Origin: CALEMW01 sp964343835
GTDB lineage: Bacteria; Krumholzibacteriota; Krumholzibacteriia; LZORAL124-64-63
Assembly (NCBI GenBank): GCA_964343835.1
Contig: CAYFKR010000006.1
Location: 1-64,000 of the forward strand
Length of the DNA stretch: 64,000 nucleotides
Reading direction: 5' to 3'
Below are positions 44,602 to 52,967 of the stretch, one piece after another (position 1 is the stretch's first letter; each line of letters begins with the position of its first letter). Below the pieces are notes generated by a model. The model worked only from the letters and a program-made list of their open reading frames with translations, was not told the origin of the DNA and ran no database searches. The translations under genes were made by a program, and so were the position numbers.

Positions 44602-45765
44602 ATGAACGACTACTGCTACGTGGACAACGCCGCCACCACCTTCCCGAAACCCGACGCCGTCCACCGCGCCGTCGACGACGCCTCCCGGCGCTTCGCCGTG
44701 AATCCCGGCCGCAGCGGTTCGGACCTGGCCGTCGAGGCCGGAGCGATCATCGACGGCCTGCGCCACGATCTCCACGCCCTGCTGAACGCCCCCGGCGACG
44801 ACCCCTCCCGCGTGGTCTTCGGCGCCAACGCCACCGACGCCCTCAACACGGCGATCCTCGGCATGGGCGGCGGAGGCGGCCACGTGGTCTCCACCCGTCT
44901 CGAACACAACTCCGTGCTGCGTCCCCTGCGGGAGCTGGAGCGCATGGGCGTGATCACCCTGACGCTGGTGCCCTTCGACGGCGACGGCTACGTGGATCCC
45001 GACGCCGTGGCGGCGGCCCTTCGACCCGACACGCGCCTCGCCGTGCTCACCCACGCCTCCAACGTGCTGGGCACCGTCCAGGACGTCGCCGCCGTCTCGG
45101 CCCGTTGCCGCGAGCGGGACGTGCCGGTGCTGCTGGACGCGGCCCAGTCGGCCGGGTCCATCCCCGTGGACATGGCGGCCCTGGGGGTGGATCTGATGGC
45201 CTTCACCGGCCACAAGGGGCTGCTCGGGCCCATGGGCACCGGCGGATTGATCGTCGCCCCCGGCGTGGACGTGGAGCCCAGCCGCTGGGGCGGCACCGGC
45301 GTGCGTTCGGCCGAGCCCCTGCACCTGCGCGACTACCCCTGGCGGCTCGAAACCGGCACCCCCAACCTGCCGGGCCTGGCGGGGCTGCGGGCCGGCGTGG
45401 CCTGGCTGCGGGAGCGGGGCGTGGAATCGGTGGCGGCCCACGAGGCGGCGTTGCTGGAGCGTTTCCGCAGCGCGATCCGCGATCTGGACGGGGTGCGGAT
45501 CCTCTGCGACGGCAGCGGCCCCCGGGTCGCGGTGGCCAGCGTCCTGGTCGAGGGCATGTCGTCCGAGGAGGCGGGCATGCGCCTGGACGTGGACCACGAC
45601 GTGATCGTGCGCACCGGCCTGCAATGCGCCCCTCTCGTCCACGAGGACCTGGACACCGTCGATCGGCGAGGGACGGTCCGCTTCTCGTTCGGCCCTCTCA
45701 ACACCGACGAGGACGTCGACCGGGCCGTGGCGGGACTCGCCGACTGCGCGGCCGCCCGCCGCTGA
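44602..45765 (+). CDS. Cysteine desulfurase/aminotransferase class V family protein
   Basis: 387 aa PLP enzyme of the IscS/SufS/Csd group. Motifs: YVDNAATTFPKPDAV at the start, LEHNSVLRPL, THASNVLGTVQDV, DAAQSAGSIPVDM, FTGHKGLLGPMGTGGL with the PLP Lys, and RTGLQCAPLVHE with the Cys expected to accept sulfur. The LQCAP form is typical of the Csd-like subfamily with uncertain in vivo role. It would mobilise sulfur from cysteine as a persulfide. It is monocistronic and not beside iscU or suf genes. The earlier in-frame extension is opposite the cyclophilin gene and was rejected. Confidence 0.88.
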   Translation: MNDYCYVDNAATTFPKPDAVHRAVDDASRRFAVNPGRSGSDLAVEAGAIIDGLRHDLHALLNAPGDDPSRVVFGANATDALNTAILGMGGGGGHVVSTRLEHNSVLRPLRELERMGVITLTLVPFDGDGYVDPDAVAAALRPDTRLAVLTHASNVLGTVQDVAAVSARCRERDVPVLLDAAQSAGSIPVDMAALGVDLMAFTGHKGLLGPMGTGGLIVAPGVDVEPSRWGGTGVRSAEPLHLRDYPWRLETGTPNLPGLAGLRAGVAWLRERGVESVAAHEAALLERFRSAIRDLDGVRILCDGSGPRVAVASVLVEGMSSEEAGMRLDVDHDVIVRTGLQCAPLVHEDLDTVDRRGTVRFSFGPLNTDEDVDRAVAGLADCAAARR

Positions 45766-45793
45766 CCTCTCCCCCGAACATCCGGACACGAGA

Positions 45794-45821
45794 AAGGGGC
45801 CGCCCAGCCGGGCGGCCCCTT
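45794..45821. terminator. Bidirectional terminator between convergent genes
   Basis: Perfect 12-bp stem AAGGGGCCGCCC (45794-45805) / GGGCGGCCCCTT (45810-45821) with a four-base loop, between the cysteine desulfurase-like stop and the OmpA-like stop. Short T-rich stretches follow on both strands (TTCGTCGTCGTT plus, TTTCTC minus). Confidence 0.75.
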
Positions 45822-45841
45822 CGTCGTCGTTCCGGTCGCGG

Positions 45842-46489
45842 CTACTGGTTCCGGGCCCAGAGGCGCTCGGGCTTGTGCAGCACGATCTTCACGTTGCGGT
45901 TGGCCGCACGTCCCTCGGCCGTGCCGTTGTCGGCCACGGGCTGGAAGGGGCCGTAGCTCACCACGGCGAAGCGGGTGGCGTCCATGTCCAGCTGGTTGGT
46001 CATGTAGCGGGTGACCGAGGCGGCGCGGGCGGCGCCCAGCTCCCAGTTGGTCGGCCACACTTCCTGCCAGTCGGGCCACAGCTTCTGGCTGTCGGTGTGC
46101 CCCTGCACCCAGATGTCCCACTCGGGATACTCGTCGCAGGCGTCGCGCAGGGCCTCGAGGGTCGGGACCATGGTGTCCAGGATCATGACCTGGCCGGACT
46201 GGAAGAGGATCTCTTCCGGGATGGTCACGGTGACGACCTCGTTGAGCTGCTCGATGAGCACCTCCTTCTCGGCCTCCACGCCGGAGATCTCCTCACGGAG
46301 GCTGGCGGCGAGCTCCTCGCCCTCGGCGATGGTGGCCTCGCGCTCGGCGACGGTGGCGTTGAGGTCGGCGATCTGGGCGTCGAGGTCGGCGATGATCGCC
46401 TTGTAGTCCTTGCACGGTGCGCAGCCGGACATCACGGCGTAGGCCACCGCAAGCACGGCCAGCAGGGCGAAACGCTTCGTGGTCAGCAT
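45842..46489 (-). CDS. Lipoprotein with coiled coil and MotB/OmpA-type peptidoglycan-binding domain
   Basis: 215 aa. The signal peptide ends in the lipobox VMSGC (Cys23), so it is a lipoprotein. Residues 30-85 form a heptad-like coiled coil (IADLDAQIADLNATVAERE). The C-terminal OmpA domain has GHTDSQ and NWELGAARAASVTRY, the form found in MotB rather than in Pal. It should tether an envelope membrane to peptidoglycan. The start at 46489 has AAGGAG seven bases upstream. Monocistronic, with a terminator after it. No flagellar genes are in the window. Confidence 0.85.
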   Translation of the reverse strand: MLTTKRFALLAVLAVAYAVMSGCAPCKDYKAIIADLDAQIADLNATVAEREATIAEGEELAASLREEISGVEAEKEVLIEQLNEVVTVTIPEEILFQSGQVMILDTMVPTLEALRDACDEYPEWDIWVQGHTDSQKLWPDWQEVWPTNWELGAARAASVTRYMTNQLDMDATRFAVVSYGPFQPVADNGTAEGRAANRNVKIVLHKPERLWARNQ

Positions 46490-46638
46490 CCCATCTCTCC
46501 TTGTTCGCATCCAGCGCGCCCCTCCGGCGTCCCTGCCGTCGGCAACGCGCGATCACCCGGGATTCCCGTCACCCGGCCCCCGCAGGGGGGCAAGGATCGG
46601 TCCCGTGGCCAAAGCTCGACTCAATTTAGCCCCGAACT

Positions 46639-46669
46639 GACGACGGGAAAAGCACTTTTTCCGTTCGTC
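46639..46669 (-). terminator. Imperfect hairpin after trkA
   Basis: Arms GACGACGGGAAAA (46639-46651) and TTTTCCGTTCGTC (46657-46669) pair with two mismatches; on the minus strand the descending arm carries TTTTCCC. It starts 20 bases beyond the trkA stop. A weak terminator or mRNA-stabilising hairpin. The remaining gap to the OmpA-like gene shows no clear promoter. Confidence 0.4.
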
Positions 46670-46688
46670 GAGGAAATCCGGCCCCCCC

Positions 46689-47360
46689 TCAGGCCTTGCG
46701 GACCGCCCGGAAGCGCTCCATGGCCGGCTCCGGACCGATCACATCCAGCACATCCCCGGCGACCACCTGGAAGTCGCCGTCGGGCAACGGGATGCGCTCC
46801 TGGCCGTCCTCCACGGGCCGATGGACCTGCACGACCACGATGCGCTCCTTCCCCAGCAGCCCCAGCTCCCGGAGCGTGGAGCCGAGCCAGTCCTCCGGAG
46901 CCTCGATCTTCAGCAGCATGTACCCGTCCGGGAGGTCCACCAGGTTCACCACGGAATCGTGCACGAGGTTCTCCCCCACCCAGCGCCCCATGCGCTCCTC
47001 GGGAAGGATCACCTCGTGGGCGCCGACCAGTTCGAGCACCTGGCGCTGCCGGGCCGTCAGGGCCTTGCAGACGATGCGGGGCACGCCCAGCTCCCGGCAC
47101 AGGAGAGTGGCGTGGACCGAGGCCTCGAAGTCCTGCCCGATGGCGATGACGGCGGCGTCCATGTCCCCGGCCTCGAAGCGTTCCAGGTTGGCGCGGTCGG
47201 TGGCGTCGCAGGCGGCGGCGACGGTGACGTCGTCCTTCACGGCGTCCACCAGGACCCGGTCGCGGTCCAGGGCGACCACCTCCACCCCCTCGTCGTGGAG
47301 GGTGCGGGCCACGCTGGCGCCGAAACGCCCGAGTCCGATGACGACGACCTTGCGGATCAT
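46689..47360 (-). CDS. trkA: TrkA/KtrA-type potassium channel regulatory protein
   Basis: 223 aa: one RCK_N (Rossmann) domain and one RCK_C domain, the KtrA size rather than the doubled TrkA. Nucleotide site: VVVIGLGRFGASVARTL, acidic residue in ALDRD, and DATDRANLERFEAGDMDAAVIAIGQD. RCK_C spans about 140-220. It gates the TrkH-type K+ pore encoded just upstream, in response to NAD(H)/ATP. AGGAGG upstream; the gene follows trkH by 8 bases. Confidence 0.93.
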   Translation of the reverse strand: MIRKVVVIGLGRFGASVARTLHDEGVEVVALDRDRVLVDAVKDDVTVAAACDATDRANLERFEAGDMDAAVIAIGQDFEASVHATLLCRELGVPRIVCKALTARQRQVLELVGAHEVILPEERMGRWVGENLVHDSVVNLVDLPDGYMLLKIEAPEDWLGSTLRELGLLGKERIVVVQVHRPVEDGQERIPLPDGDFQVVAGDVLDVIGPEPAMERFRAVRKA

Positions 47361-47368
47361 GGCTCCTC

Positions 47369-48736
47369 CTAGCCCACCTGGACGGTGGCTTCCGGATATC
47401 GGACGTCCCGCTCCCGCGCCGGCGGCACGAAGCCGTAGGCCACCGCCAGCGGACCGAGTCGTCCCAGGAACATCAACAGGATCACGACGAGTCGCCCCGC
47501 CGCGGAGAGGGTCGGCGTGACACCCACCGACAGGCCCACGGTGCCGAGGGCCGAAATGGCCTCGAAGGTCAGGGCCAGGGGATCGCCGCGCTCGGTGATC
47601 AGCAGCAGCTCCACCGCCACCACCGACGCCACGATCCACGACGTCAGCACCATGAACGCCCGTCGCACGGTGTGGCGCGAAAGCTCGCGGTCGAAGAGGC
47701 GCGGCTCCTGGGCACCGGTGGCGATGGCCCTCAGGTTGGCGCCCACGATGGCCGCTGTGGTGATCTTCAGGCCGCCGGCGGTGGAGCCCGGCGCGGCGCC
47801 GACGCTCATGAGCACCATCATCACCAGCAGCGACGGCGGCGACAGCAGGCCCAGGTCCAGGGTGTTGAAACCGGCGGTGCGGCAGGTGGCGGACTGGAAG
47901 AAGGCCAGGCCGAGACGCCTGGCGGCGTCGTGACCGGCCAGGGCACCGTTCCACTCGAGGGCGGCCAGCAGCAGCGTGCCGGCGACCAGCAGCACGGCGG
48001 TGCCGGTGAGCACGATGCGGGCCTGCACGAACAGGCGTCCCTTCGGCCGGCGCCGGCCGCGGCGCAGGGCCCGACCCCGGAGCCAGCCGGCCACGTTGGC
48101 CACCACCGTGAAGCCGAGGCCGCCGATGACCAGCAGGCCGGTGATCGGCCCCACGACCATGGCGTCGCCGGCGGCTCCCACCAGGGAATCGCCGAAGAGG
48201 CTGAAGCCCGCGTTGCAGAAGGCGGAGACGCTGTGGAAGACCGCGGACCAGGCCCGCGCACCGGGGTCGGGCACCAGGTCGGCCAGGCCGAACCAGAGCA
48301 GGACGGCGCCCAGCGCCTCGACCGTGAAGGTCATGAGCGCGATGAAGCGCAGCAGCCCCCGCGCCTCGGTCAGGATGCGGTCCTCGAAGAGGTCACGGAC
48401 GAGGCCGGCGTCGCGCACGCCGAGCCCGCGGCCCAGCAGCAGCGACACCATGCCGGATGCCGACATCACGCCCAGCCCGCCGAGCTGGATGAGGACCAGC
48501 AGCACCGCCTGGCCGAAGGGCGACCAGTCGGCGCCGGAGTCGCGGACGACCAGACCGGTCACGCAGGCGGCGGAGGTGGCGGTGAAGGCGGCGTCGAGCA
48601 GCGGGGCGGGACGGCCGTCGGCCGACGCGGAGGGCAGGGACAGGAGCCAGGTACCGAGCAGGATCAGCCCCACGAGCCCGAGCACGAGCACCAGCCCGGG
48701 GCGCATGCGTTCCTGGTGCCAGGGGCGGCGAGGCAT
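47369..48736 (-). CDS. trkH: TrkH/KtrB family potassium uptake protein
   Basis: 455 aa integral membrane protein with four pore repeats. Selectivity-filter segments: SAACVTGL, SAFCNAGFS, CRTAGFNT and SALGTVGLSVG, each with the central Gly. It takes up K+ with H+ or Na+. Its size is between KtrB and TrkH. GGGAG precedes the ATG. Coupled with the TrkA-type regulator downstream and located directly after the M16 protease gene. Confidence 0.93.
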   Translation of the reverse strand: MPRRPWHQERMRPGLVLVLGLVGLILLGTWLLSLPSASADGRPAPLLDAAFTATSAACVTGLVVRDSGADWSPFGQAVLLVLIQLGGLGVMSASGMVSLLLGRGLGVRDAGLVRDLFEDRILTEARGLLRFIALMTFTVEALGAVLLWFGLADLVPDPGARAWSAVFHSVSAFCNAGFSLFGDSLVGAAGDAMVVGPITGLLVIGGLGFTVVANVAGWLRGRALRRGRRRPKGRLFVQARIVLTGTAVLLVAGTLLLAALEWNGALAGHDAARRLGLAFFQSATCRTAGFNTLDLGLLSPPSLLVMMVLMSVGAAPGSTAGGLKITTAAIVGANLRAIATGAQEPRLFDRELSRHTVRRAFMVLTSWIVASVVAVELLLITERGDPLALTFEAISALGTVGLSVGVTPTLSAAGRLVVILLMFLGRLGPLAVAYGFVPPARERDVRYPEATVQVG

Positions 48737-48746
48737 CGGTCTCCCG

Positions 48747-50045
48747 TCAGTTGCCGGGGCCGTGCACGGCCACCGTCCAGCGCTCGGGATCGGCGTGGGC
48801 CGCGGCCACGCGCATCAGGTCGTCGGCCGTCACGGCGTCGACGCGGGCCAGCAGCTCGTCCACCGGATGCGGCCGGCCGTGGACGATCTCGTCCTTGGCG
48901 ATGCGGGCCATGCGGTTCACCGATCCCTCGAGGGAGAAGACCAGGTGGGACTTGAGCTGGGCGCGGTTGCTCTCCAGCTCGTCCTCCCCCACCCCGTCGC
49001 GCAGCAGGCGAACGTACTCGCCGCGCACGACCTCCTCCAGCCGGGCCATCTTGCCCGGGGAACACGACCCGGCGCAACTGAAGAGTCCGATGTCGGGCCC
49101 GTGGTCGGTGTAGGTGTAGATGGAATAGGCCAGCCCCTCGCGCTCCCGCACCGCCTGGAAGACGCGGCTGGACATGCCGCCGCCCAGCACGCTGGCCAGC
49201 ACGGCCAGGGGGATGCGGTCGGGGTCGTGCAGGCTGACGGCGCGGTTGCCGAACTCGAAGTAGCACTGCTGGATCGGGCTGGTGATGTCGAGGCGGCCGT
49301 TGGCCACGTCCGCGGCGGCGACCACGTCGTCGGCGGCGGCGAAGGGGGCGTCGTCGGGGCCGGCCACCGGAGCGGCGGCGGCGGCGGGGCCGCCGGCGGC
49401 GGAGAAGGTGTCGGCCAGCAGCTCAGCCACGGCGTCGTCCACGCGGCCCGTGGCGGCCACCACCAGGTGCTCGCCCCGGAACAGGGAGCGGTGCTCGCGC
49501 AGCAGGATGTCGCGATCGAGGCCGCGGACGGTCTCCGGCGAACCGAGGATGGGCCGGCTGCGGGGGTGGTCGCCGTAGATGCGGGCGGTGAAGGCGTCGT
49601 GCAGGAGGTCCTCGGGCGTGTCCCGGGCCTCCTGGATCTCCTCGCAGACCACGTCCTGTTCCAGGGCGATGTCGGCGGGATTCATGGCCGGGCGCAGCAC
49701 CATGTCGGCCAGGGCGTCCAGGGCCGGCGGCAGGTATTCGGGCAGCACCCGCAGGGTGAAGGCCACGTGATCCTTGGTGGTGAAGGCGTCGACCGAGGCG
49801 CCGACGGCGTCGAAGGCCACGGCGAGGTCGAGGGCCGACCGGTCGGCCGTGCCCTTGAACACGATGTGTTCGAGGAAGTGGGCGAGCCCGCCGAGACCGG
49901 CGGGCTCATCCTGGGTGCCGTGCCTGAGCCAGACGCCCAGGGACACGGCATGGGCGGAAGGAACGGGGACGGTCAAGACGACCGCCCCGTTCCCCAGTTC
50001 CCGGCGGCCCGGAGGGCCGTCGTCGCGGATGGCGTCGACGTTCAA
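48747..50045 (-). CDS. M16 family zinc metallopeptidase (pitrilysin/processing-protease-like)
   Basis: 432 aa. The inverted zinc motif HFLEH (in GGLAHFLEHIVFKGT, about residue 56) is followed by the third ligand Glu in EEIQEARD. The second M16 domain contains RDGVGEDELE-like helices and LAYSIYTYTDHGPDIGLFSC. Such genes often follow pnp, as here; the substrate is unknown. The start appears to be TTG at 50045 (GGAG upstream), 18 bases after the pnp stop, since no ATG/GTG precedes the conserved N-terminus. Confidence 0.92.
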   Translation of the reverse strand: MNVDAIRDDGPPGRRELGNGAVVLTVPVPSAHAVSLGVWLRHGTQDEPAGLGGLAHFLEHIVFKGTADRSALDLAVAFDAVGASVDAFTTKDHVAFTLRVLPEYLPPALDALADMVLRPAMNPADIALEQDVVCEEIQEARDTPEDLLHDAFTARIYGDHPRSRPILGSPETVRGLDRDILLREHRSLFRGEHLVVAATGRVDDAVAELLADTFSAAGGPAAAAAPVAGPDDAPFAAADDVVAAADVANGRLDITSPIQQCYFEFGNRAVSLHDPDRIPLAVLASVLGGGMSSRVFQAVREREGLAYSIYTYTDHGPDIGLFSCAGSCSPGKMARLEEVVRGEYVRLLRDGVGEDELESNRAQLKSHLVFSLEGSVNRMARIAKDEIVHGRPHPVDELLARVDAVTADDLMRVAAAHADPERWTVAVHGPGN

Positions 50046-50063
50046 CGTCGGCTCCGTCCGGCG

Positions 50064-52250
50064 CTAGCGGCGCCGGCGGGGGCCACGCCCGCCGCGATCG
50101 CGACCGCCGCCGCCACCACGGCGTCCGCCGTCGTCGCTGGCCACGTGGTCGGGCATGCCCTCGGGCTTGGGCAGCAGGGCCTTGCGGCTCAGGCGCACCT
50201 TGCCCGTGCGGCCGTCGACCTCGACGAGCTTCACCTGGACCTCTTCGCCCTGGTTCAGCACGTCCTCGACGTTGCCCACGCGGAACCACTCCAGCTCGGA
50301 GATGTGCAGCAGCCCCTCCTTGCCGGGCAGGTACTCCACGAAGGCGCCGAAGTCCACGATGGACACCACGCGACCGGTGTAGACGGCGCCCACCTCGGGC
50401 TCGGCCATCATGTTGCGGACGCGCTCGAGGCACTCCTCGCCCTTGGCCTGGTCCGGAGCGGAGATGAAGACCTGACCCTCGTCGTTGATCTCGATGTTGG
50501 TCTCGGTCTCCTCCTGCAGCTTCTTGATGACCTTGCCGCCCGGGCCGATGAGCTCGCCGATCTTCTTCGGCGGGATCATGATCGTGACGATCTTCGGCGC
50601 ATAGGCGCTGAGCTCCTTGGCGGGCTCGCTGATGGCGGCGTCCATCTTGTCCAGGATGTGCTCCCGGGCGTTGCGGGCGTCGGTCAGGGCCTGCACCATG
50701 ATCTCGCGGCTGATGCCCGCGATCTTGGTGTCGAGCTGGAAGGCCGTGATGCCGTCACGGGTGCCGGTGACCTTGAAGTCCATGTCGCCGAGGTGGTCCT
50801 CGACGCCCAGGATGTCGGTCAGCACCGCCAGGCGATCGTCTTCCTTGATCAGCCCCATGGCCACGCCGGCCACGGCCTTCTTCACGGGAACGCCGGCCTG
50901 CATCAGGGCGAGGCAGCCGGAGCACACGGTGGCCATGGAACTCGAGCCGTTGGACTCGAGGACGTCGGACACCAGGCGCAGGGTGTAGGGGAAGTCCTCG
51001 TGGGCCGGCAGGATCGGACGGATGGCACGCTCGGCGAGCTTGCCGTGGCCGATCTCGCGGCGGCCGGTGCCGCTGTAGCGGCCGGTCTCACCCACGCTGA
51101 AGGGCGGGAAGTTGTAGTGGAGGTAGTAGTTGTTCCACCACTCGCCCTCGAGGGCGTCGATCTTCTGCTCGTCCATCTTGGTGCCCAGCGTGACGGTGCC
51201 CAGGGACTGGGTCTCGCCGCGGGTGAACAGGGCCGAACCGTGGGCGCGCGGCAGCAGGCCCAGGTCGATGTCGATGGGACGTACGGTGGTCATGTCGCGA
51301 CCGTCGATGCGCACGCCGTCGGTCAGGACCATCTCGCGCATGGCCTTCTTCTCGAGGGCCTTGAGCTGGTTCTTCGCCTCGCCGATGTTCGCCTCGTCGT
51401 CGGCGAAGGCCTCGACGACCTTGTCCTTCAGGGCGCTCATCCGATCCTGGCGCTCGCGCTTGCCGGGGATCTTCACGATCTCGGCGACCTCGGCGGTGGC
51501 CAGGTCCGCGACCTTGGGGGCCACGGACTCGTCGACGTCCAGCAGAACGACCTCGAACTTCTCCTTGGCGCCCGCCTTGGACACCAGCTCGCGCTGCAGA
51601 TCGTTGAGCTTGCGGATCCAGCCGTGGGCGAACTCGATGGCGTCGAGCAGACGGTCCTCGGGGACCTCCTTGCACTCGCCCTCGATCATGCAGACGATGT
51701 CGTCGGTGCCGGCCACGACCAGGTCGAGGATCGACTCCTCGAGCTGCTCGAAGGTGGGGTTCACGATGAACTCGCCTTCGACGTCGGCCACGCGCACGCC
51801 CGAGATGATCTCGGGGAAGGGGATGTCCGAGAGGTTCAGGGCGGCGGAGGCGCCGGTGATGCTCAGGACATCGGCGTGGTACTCGTCGTCCGCGCTGATG
51901 ATGAACGACACGATGTCGGTGGCGTGACGGTAACCGTCGGGAAACATGGGGCGCAGGGGCCGGTCGATCAGGCGGCACGTGAGGGTCTCACGCTCGCTCG
52001 GACGGGCCTCACGCTTGAAGAAACCCCCGGGGATCTTGCCGGCGGCATAGGTCTTGTTCCTGTACTCCACGAACAGGGGCAGGAAATCGCGGTCGCTCCG
52101 CTTCTTGTCGGCTACGCAGGTCACCAGGGCCCGGGTGTCGCCCATGCCCACGACGACGGAGCCGCCGGCCTGGCGGGCCATCTTGCCGGTCTCCAGGATG
52201 TACTCGGTCCCGTTCATCTCGAGGGACACGCGATGCGCTTTCAGTTCCAT
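50064..52250 (-). CDS. pnp: Polyribonucleotide nucleotidyltransferase (PNPase)
   Basis: 728 aa. Phosphorolytic 3'-5' exoribonuclease. Domain order: RNase PH 1 (about 12-145), all-helical domain, RNase PH 2 (about 325-540, GQTQSLG-like GETQSLGTVTLG, DFPYTLRLVSDVLESNGSSSMATVC), KH (about 555-615, IGELIGPGGKVIKKLQ) and S1 (about 625-695, GAVYTGRVVSIVDFGAFVEYLPG). An Arg/Gly-rich tail follows (GGRGPRRRR). Start ATG 52250 behind AGAGGA. Downstream of rpsO as in many bacteria. Confidence 0.98.
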   Translation of the reverse strand: MELKAHRVSLEMNGTEYILETGKMARQAGGSVVVGMGDTRALVTCVADKKRSDRDFLPLFVEYRNKTYAAGKIPGGFFKREARPSERETLTCRLIDRPLRPMFPDGYRHATDIVSFIISADDEYHADVLSITGASAALNLSDIPFPEIISGVRVADVEGEFIVNPTFEQLEESILDLVVAGTDDIVCMIEGECKEVPEDRLLDAIEFAHGWIRKLNDLQRELVSKAGAKEKFEVVLLDVDESVAPKVADLATAEVAEIVKIPGKRERQDRMSALKDKVVEAFADDEANIGEAKNQLKALEKKAMREMVLTDGVRIDGRDMTTVRPIDIDLGLLPRAHGSALFTRGETQSLGTVTLGTKMDEQKIDALEGEWWNNYYLHYNFPPFSVGETGRYSGTGRREIGHGKLAERAIRPILPAHEDFPYTLRLVSDVLESNGSSSMATVCSGCLALMQAGVPVKKAVAGVAMGLIKEDDRLAVLTDILGVEDHLGDMDFKVTGTRDGITAFQLDTKIAGISREIMVQALTDARNAREHILDKMDAAISEPAKELSAYAPKIVTIMIPPKKIGELIGPGGKVIKKLQEETETNIEINDEGQVFISAPDQAKGEECLERVRNMMAEPEVGAVYTGRVVSIVDFGAFVEYLPGKEGLLHISELEWFRVGNVEDVLNQGEEVQVKLVEVDGRTGKVRLSRKALLPKPEGMPDHVASDDGGRRGGGGGRDRGGRGPRRRR

Positions 52251-52346
52251 GATTCCTCTTCCTTCCAGCTTTCCGCTTTCAGCAGTGAATTCTTCTCTTC
52301 CACACGTCTTCTCTTCTGCGGGGCCGTCCCGAAGACACACCGAGAC

Positions 52347-52374
52347 GCCGCGCGCGAACGGTTCGCTGCGCGGC
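52347..52374 (-). ncRNA. Hairpin in the rpsO-pnp intergenic RNA
   Basis: On the mRNA strand GCCGCGC (complement of 52368-52374), an unpaired A, GCGAAC, C, GTTCGC and GCGCGGC (complement of 52347-52353) fold into a near-perfect 13-bp hairpin, 55 bases after the rpsO stop. No T-run follows. In enterobacteria a hairpin at this place is cut by RNase III and controls pnp; the same role here is inference. Confidence 0.5.
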
Positions 52375-52429
52375 GGCCGGGTGCGTGTCCATCACGATGA
52401 AATCGTTCCCATCGGGAGGGCCGGTCGGA

Positions 52430-52699
52430 TCAGCCGCGGATCCCGAGCTCCTTGATCAAGCTCCGGTAGCCGTCGAGATCCTTGCGCTTCAGGTAGTTCA
52501 GCAGCCGCTTGCGCTGACCGACCATCTTCAGCAGTCCACGTCGGGAGTGGTAGTCCTTCTTGTGGGTCTTGAAGTGCTCGGTCAGGTGCTTGATGCGAGC
52601 GGTCAGGAGCGCGATCTGGACTTCGGGGGAACCCGAGTCGGCATCGTGCTTCTTGAACTGCGCGATCACCTGATCCTTCTGATCCTTGTTGAACGCCAT
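52430..52699 (-). CDS. rpsO: 30S ribosomal protein S15
   Basis: 89 aa, canonical length. Binds the 16S rRNA central domain. Recognisable blocks: FKKHDADSGSPEVQIALLTARI, LTEHFKTHKKDYHSRRGLL and VGQRKRLLNYLKRKDLDGY. AGGAGG stands eight bases before the ATG. Own promoter at 52881-52909 with a structured leader of about 175 bases. Confidence 0.98.
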   Translation of the reverse strand: MAFNKDQKDQVIAQFKKHDADSGSPEVQIALLTARIKHLTEHFKTHKKDYHSRRGLLKMVGQRKRLLNYLKRKDLDGYRSLIKELGIRG

Positions 52700-52758
52700 C
52701 GTCGAGAACCTCCTGGTAACATGTCGACGTCACGATGGCCGCAGGCTGACGCTTCCGG

Positions 52759-52786
52759 TCCGGCAGGTCCGATTCGGTTCGCCGGA
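52759..52786 (-). promoter_or_regulatory. Candidate S15-responsive stem in the rpsO leader
   Basis: On the transcript TCCGGC...GCCGGA (52781-52786 with 52759-52764) encloses a smaller CCG/CGG hairpin (52769-52777), leaving an internal loop of GAA opposite ACCT. It lies 60 bases before the rpsO ATG. S15 represses its own mRNA through unrelated leader folds in different phyla, so an internal-loop stem here is a plausible operator. Not matched to a known class. Confidence 0.35.
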
Positions 52787-52843
52787 GGGGAAGCCCGGAT
52801 GCCCGTAGGCTGTCAACCCGCTGCGTTATGGGACACGCACAAA

Positions 52844-52864
52844 CGCGGGGACTGAGTCCCCGCG
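52844..52864 (-). terminator. Hairpin just after the rpsO promoter / behind cysC
   Basis: Eight to ten base-pair stem CGCGGGGA/TCCCCGCG (52844-52851 with 52857-52864), followed on the minus strand by GTTTGTG. It lies about 10 bases downstream of the predicted rpsO start site, so it may stop read-through from cysC or be a leader element of rpsO. Confidence 0.45.
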
Positions 52865-52880
52865 CCATCCGTGCCCGACC

Positions 52881-52909
52881 AATATAGAGGGTGCGGAATC
52901 CGCTGGCAA
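52881..52909 (-). promoter_or_regulatory. Sigma70-type promoter of rpsO-pnp
   Basis: Minus strand TTGCCA (52904-52909), 17 bp, TATATT (52881-52886); ten of twelve consensus bases. It lies 58 bases after the cysC stop and gives a leader of about 175 bases. Confidence 0.7.
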
Positions 52910-52967
52910 GCGGGAAGTCGCACCGGGATATCGGCCCGGATCGGGCCGACTTGAACGCCGGAATGCC

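Noticed and set aside
48747..50045. Frameshift at the M16 protease start
   Set aside because: A TTG start behind GGAG 18 bases after pnp explains the N-terminus without a frameshift.
52800..52816. TTGACA on the minus strand in the rpsO leader as a second promoter
   Set aside because: No acceptable -10 box at 16-18 bases (CTTCCC).
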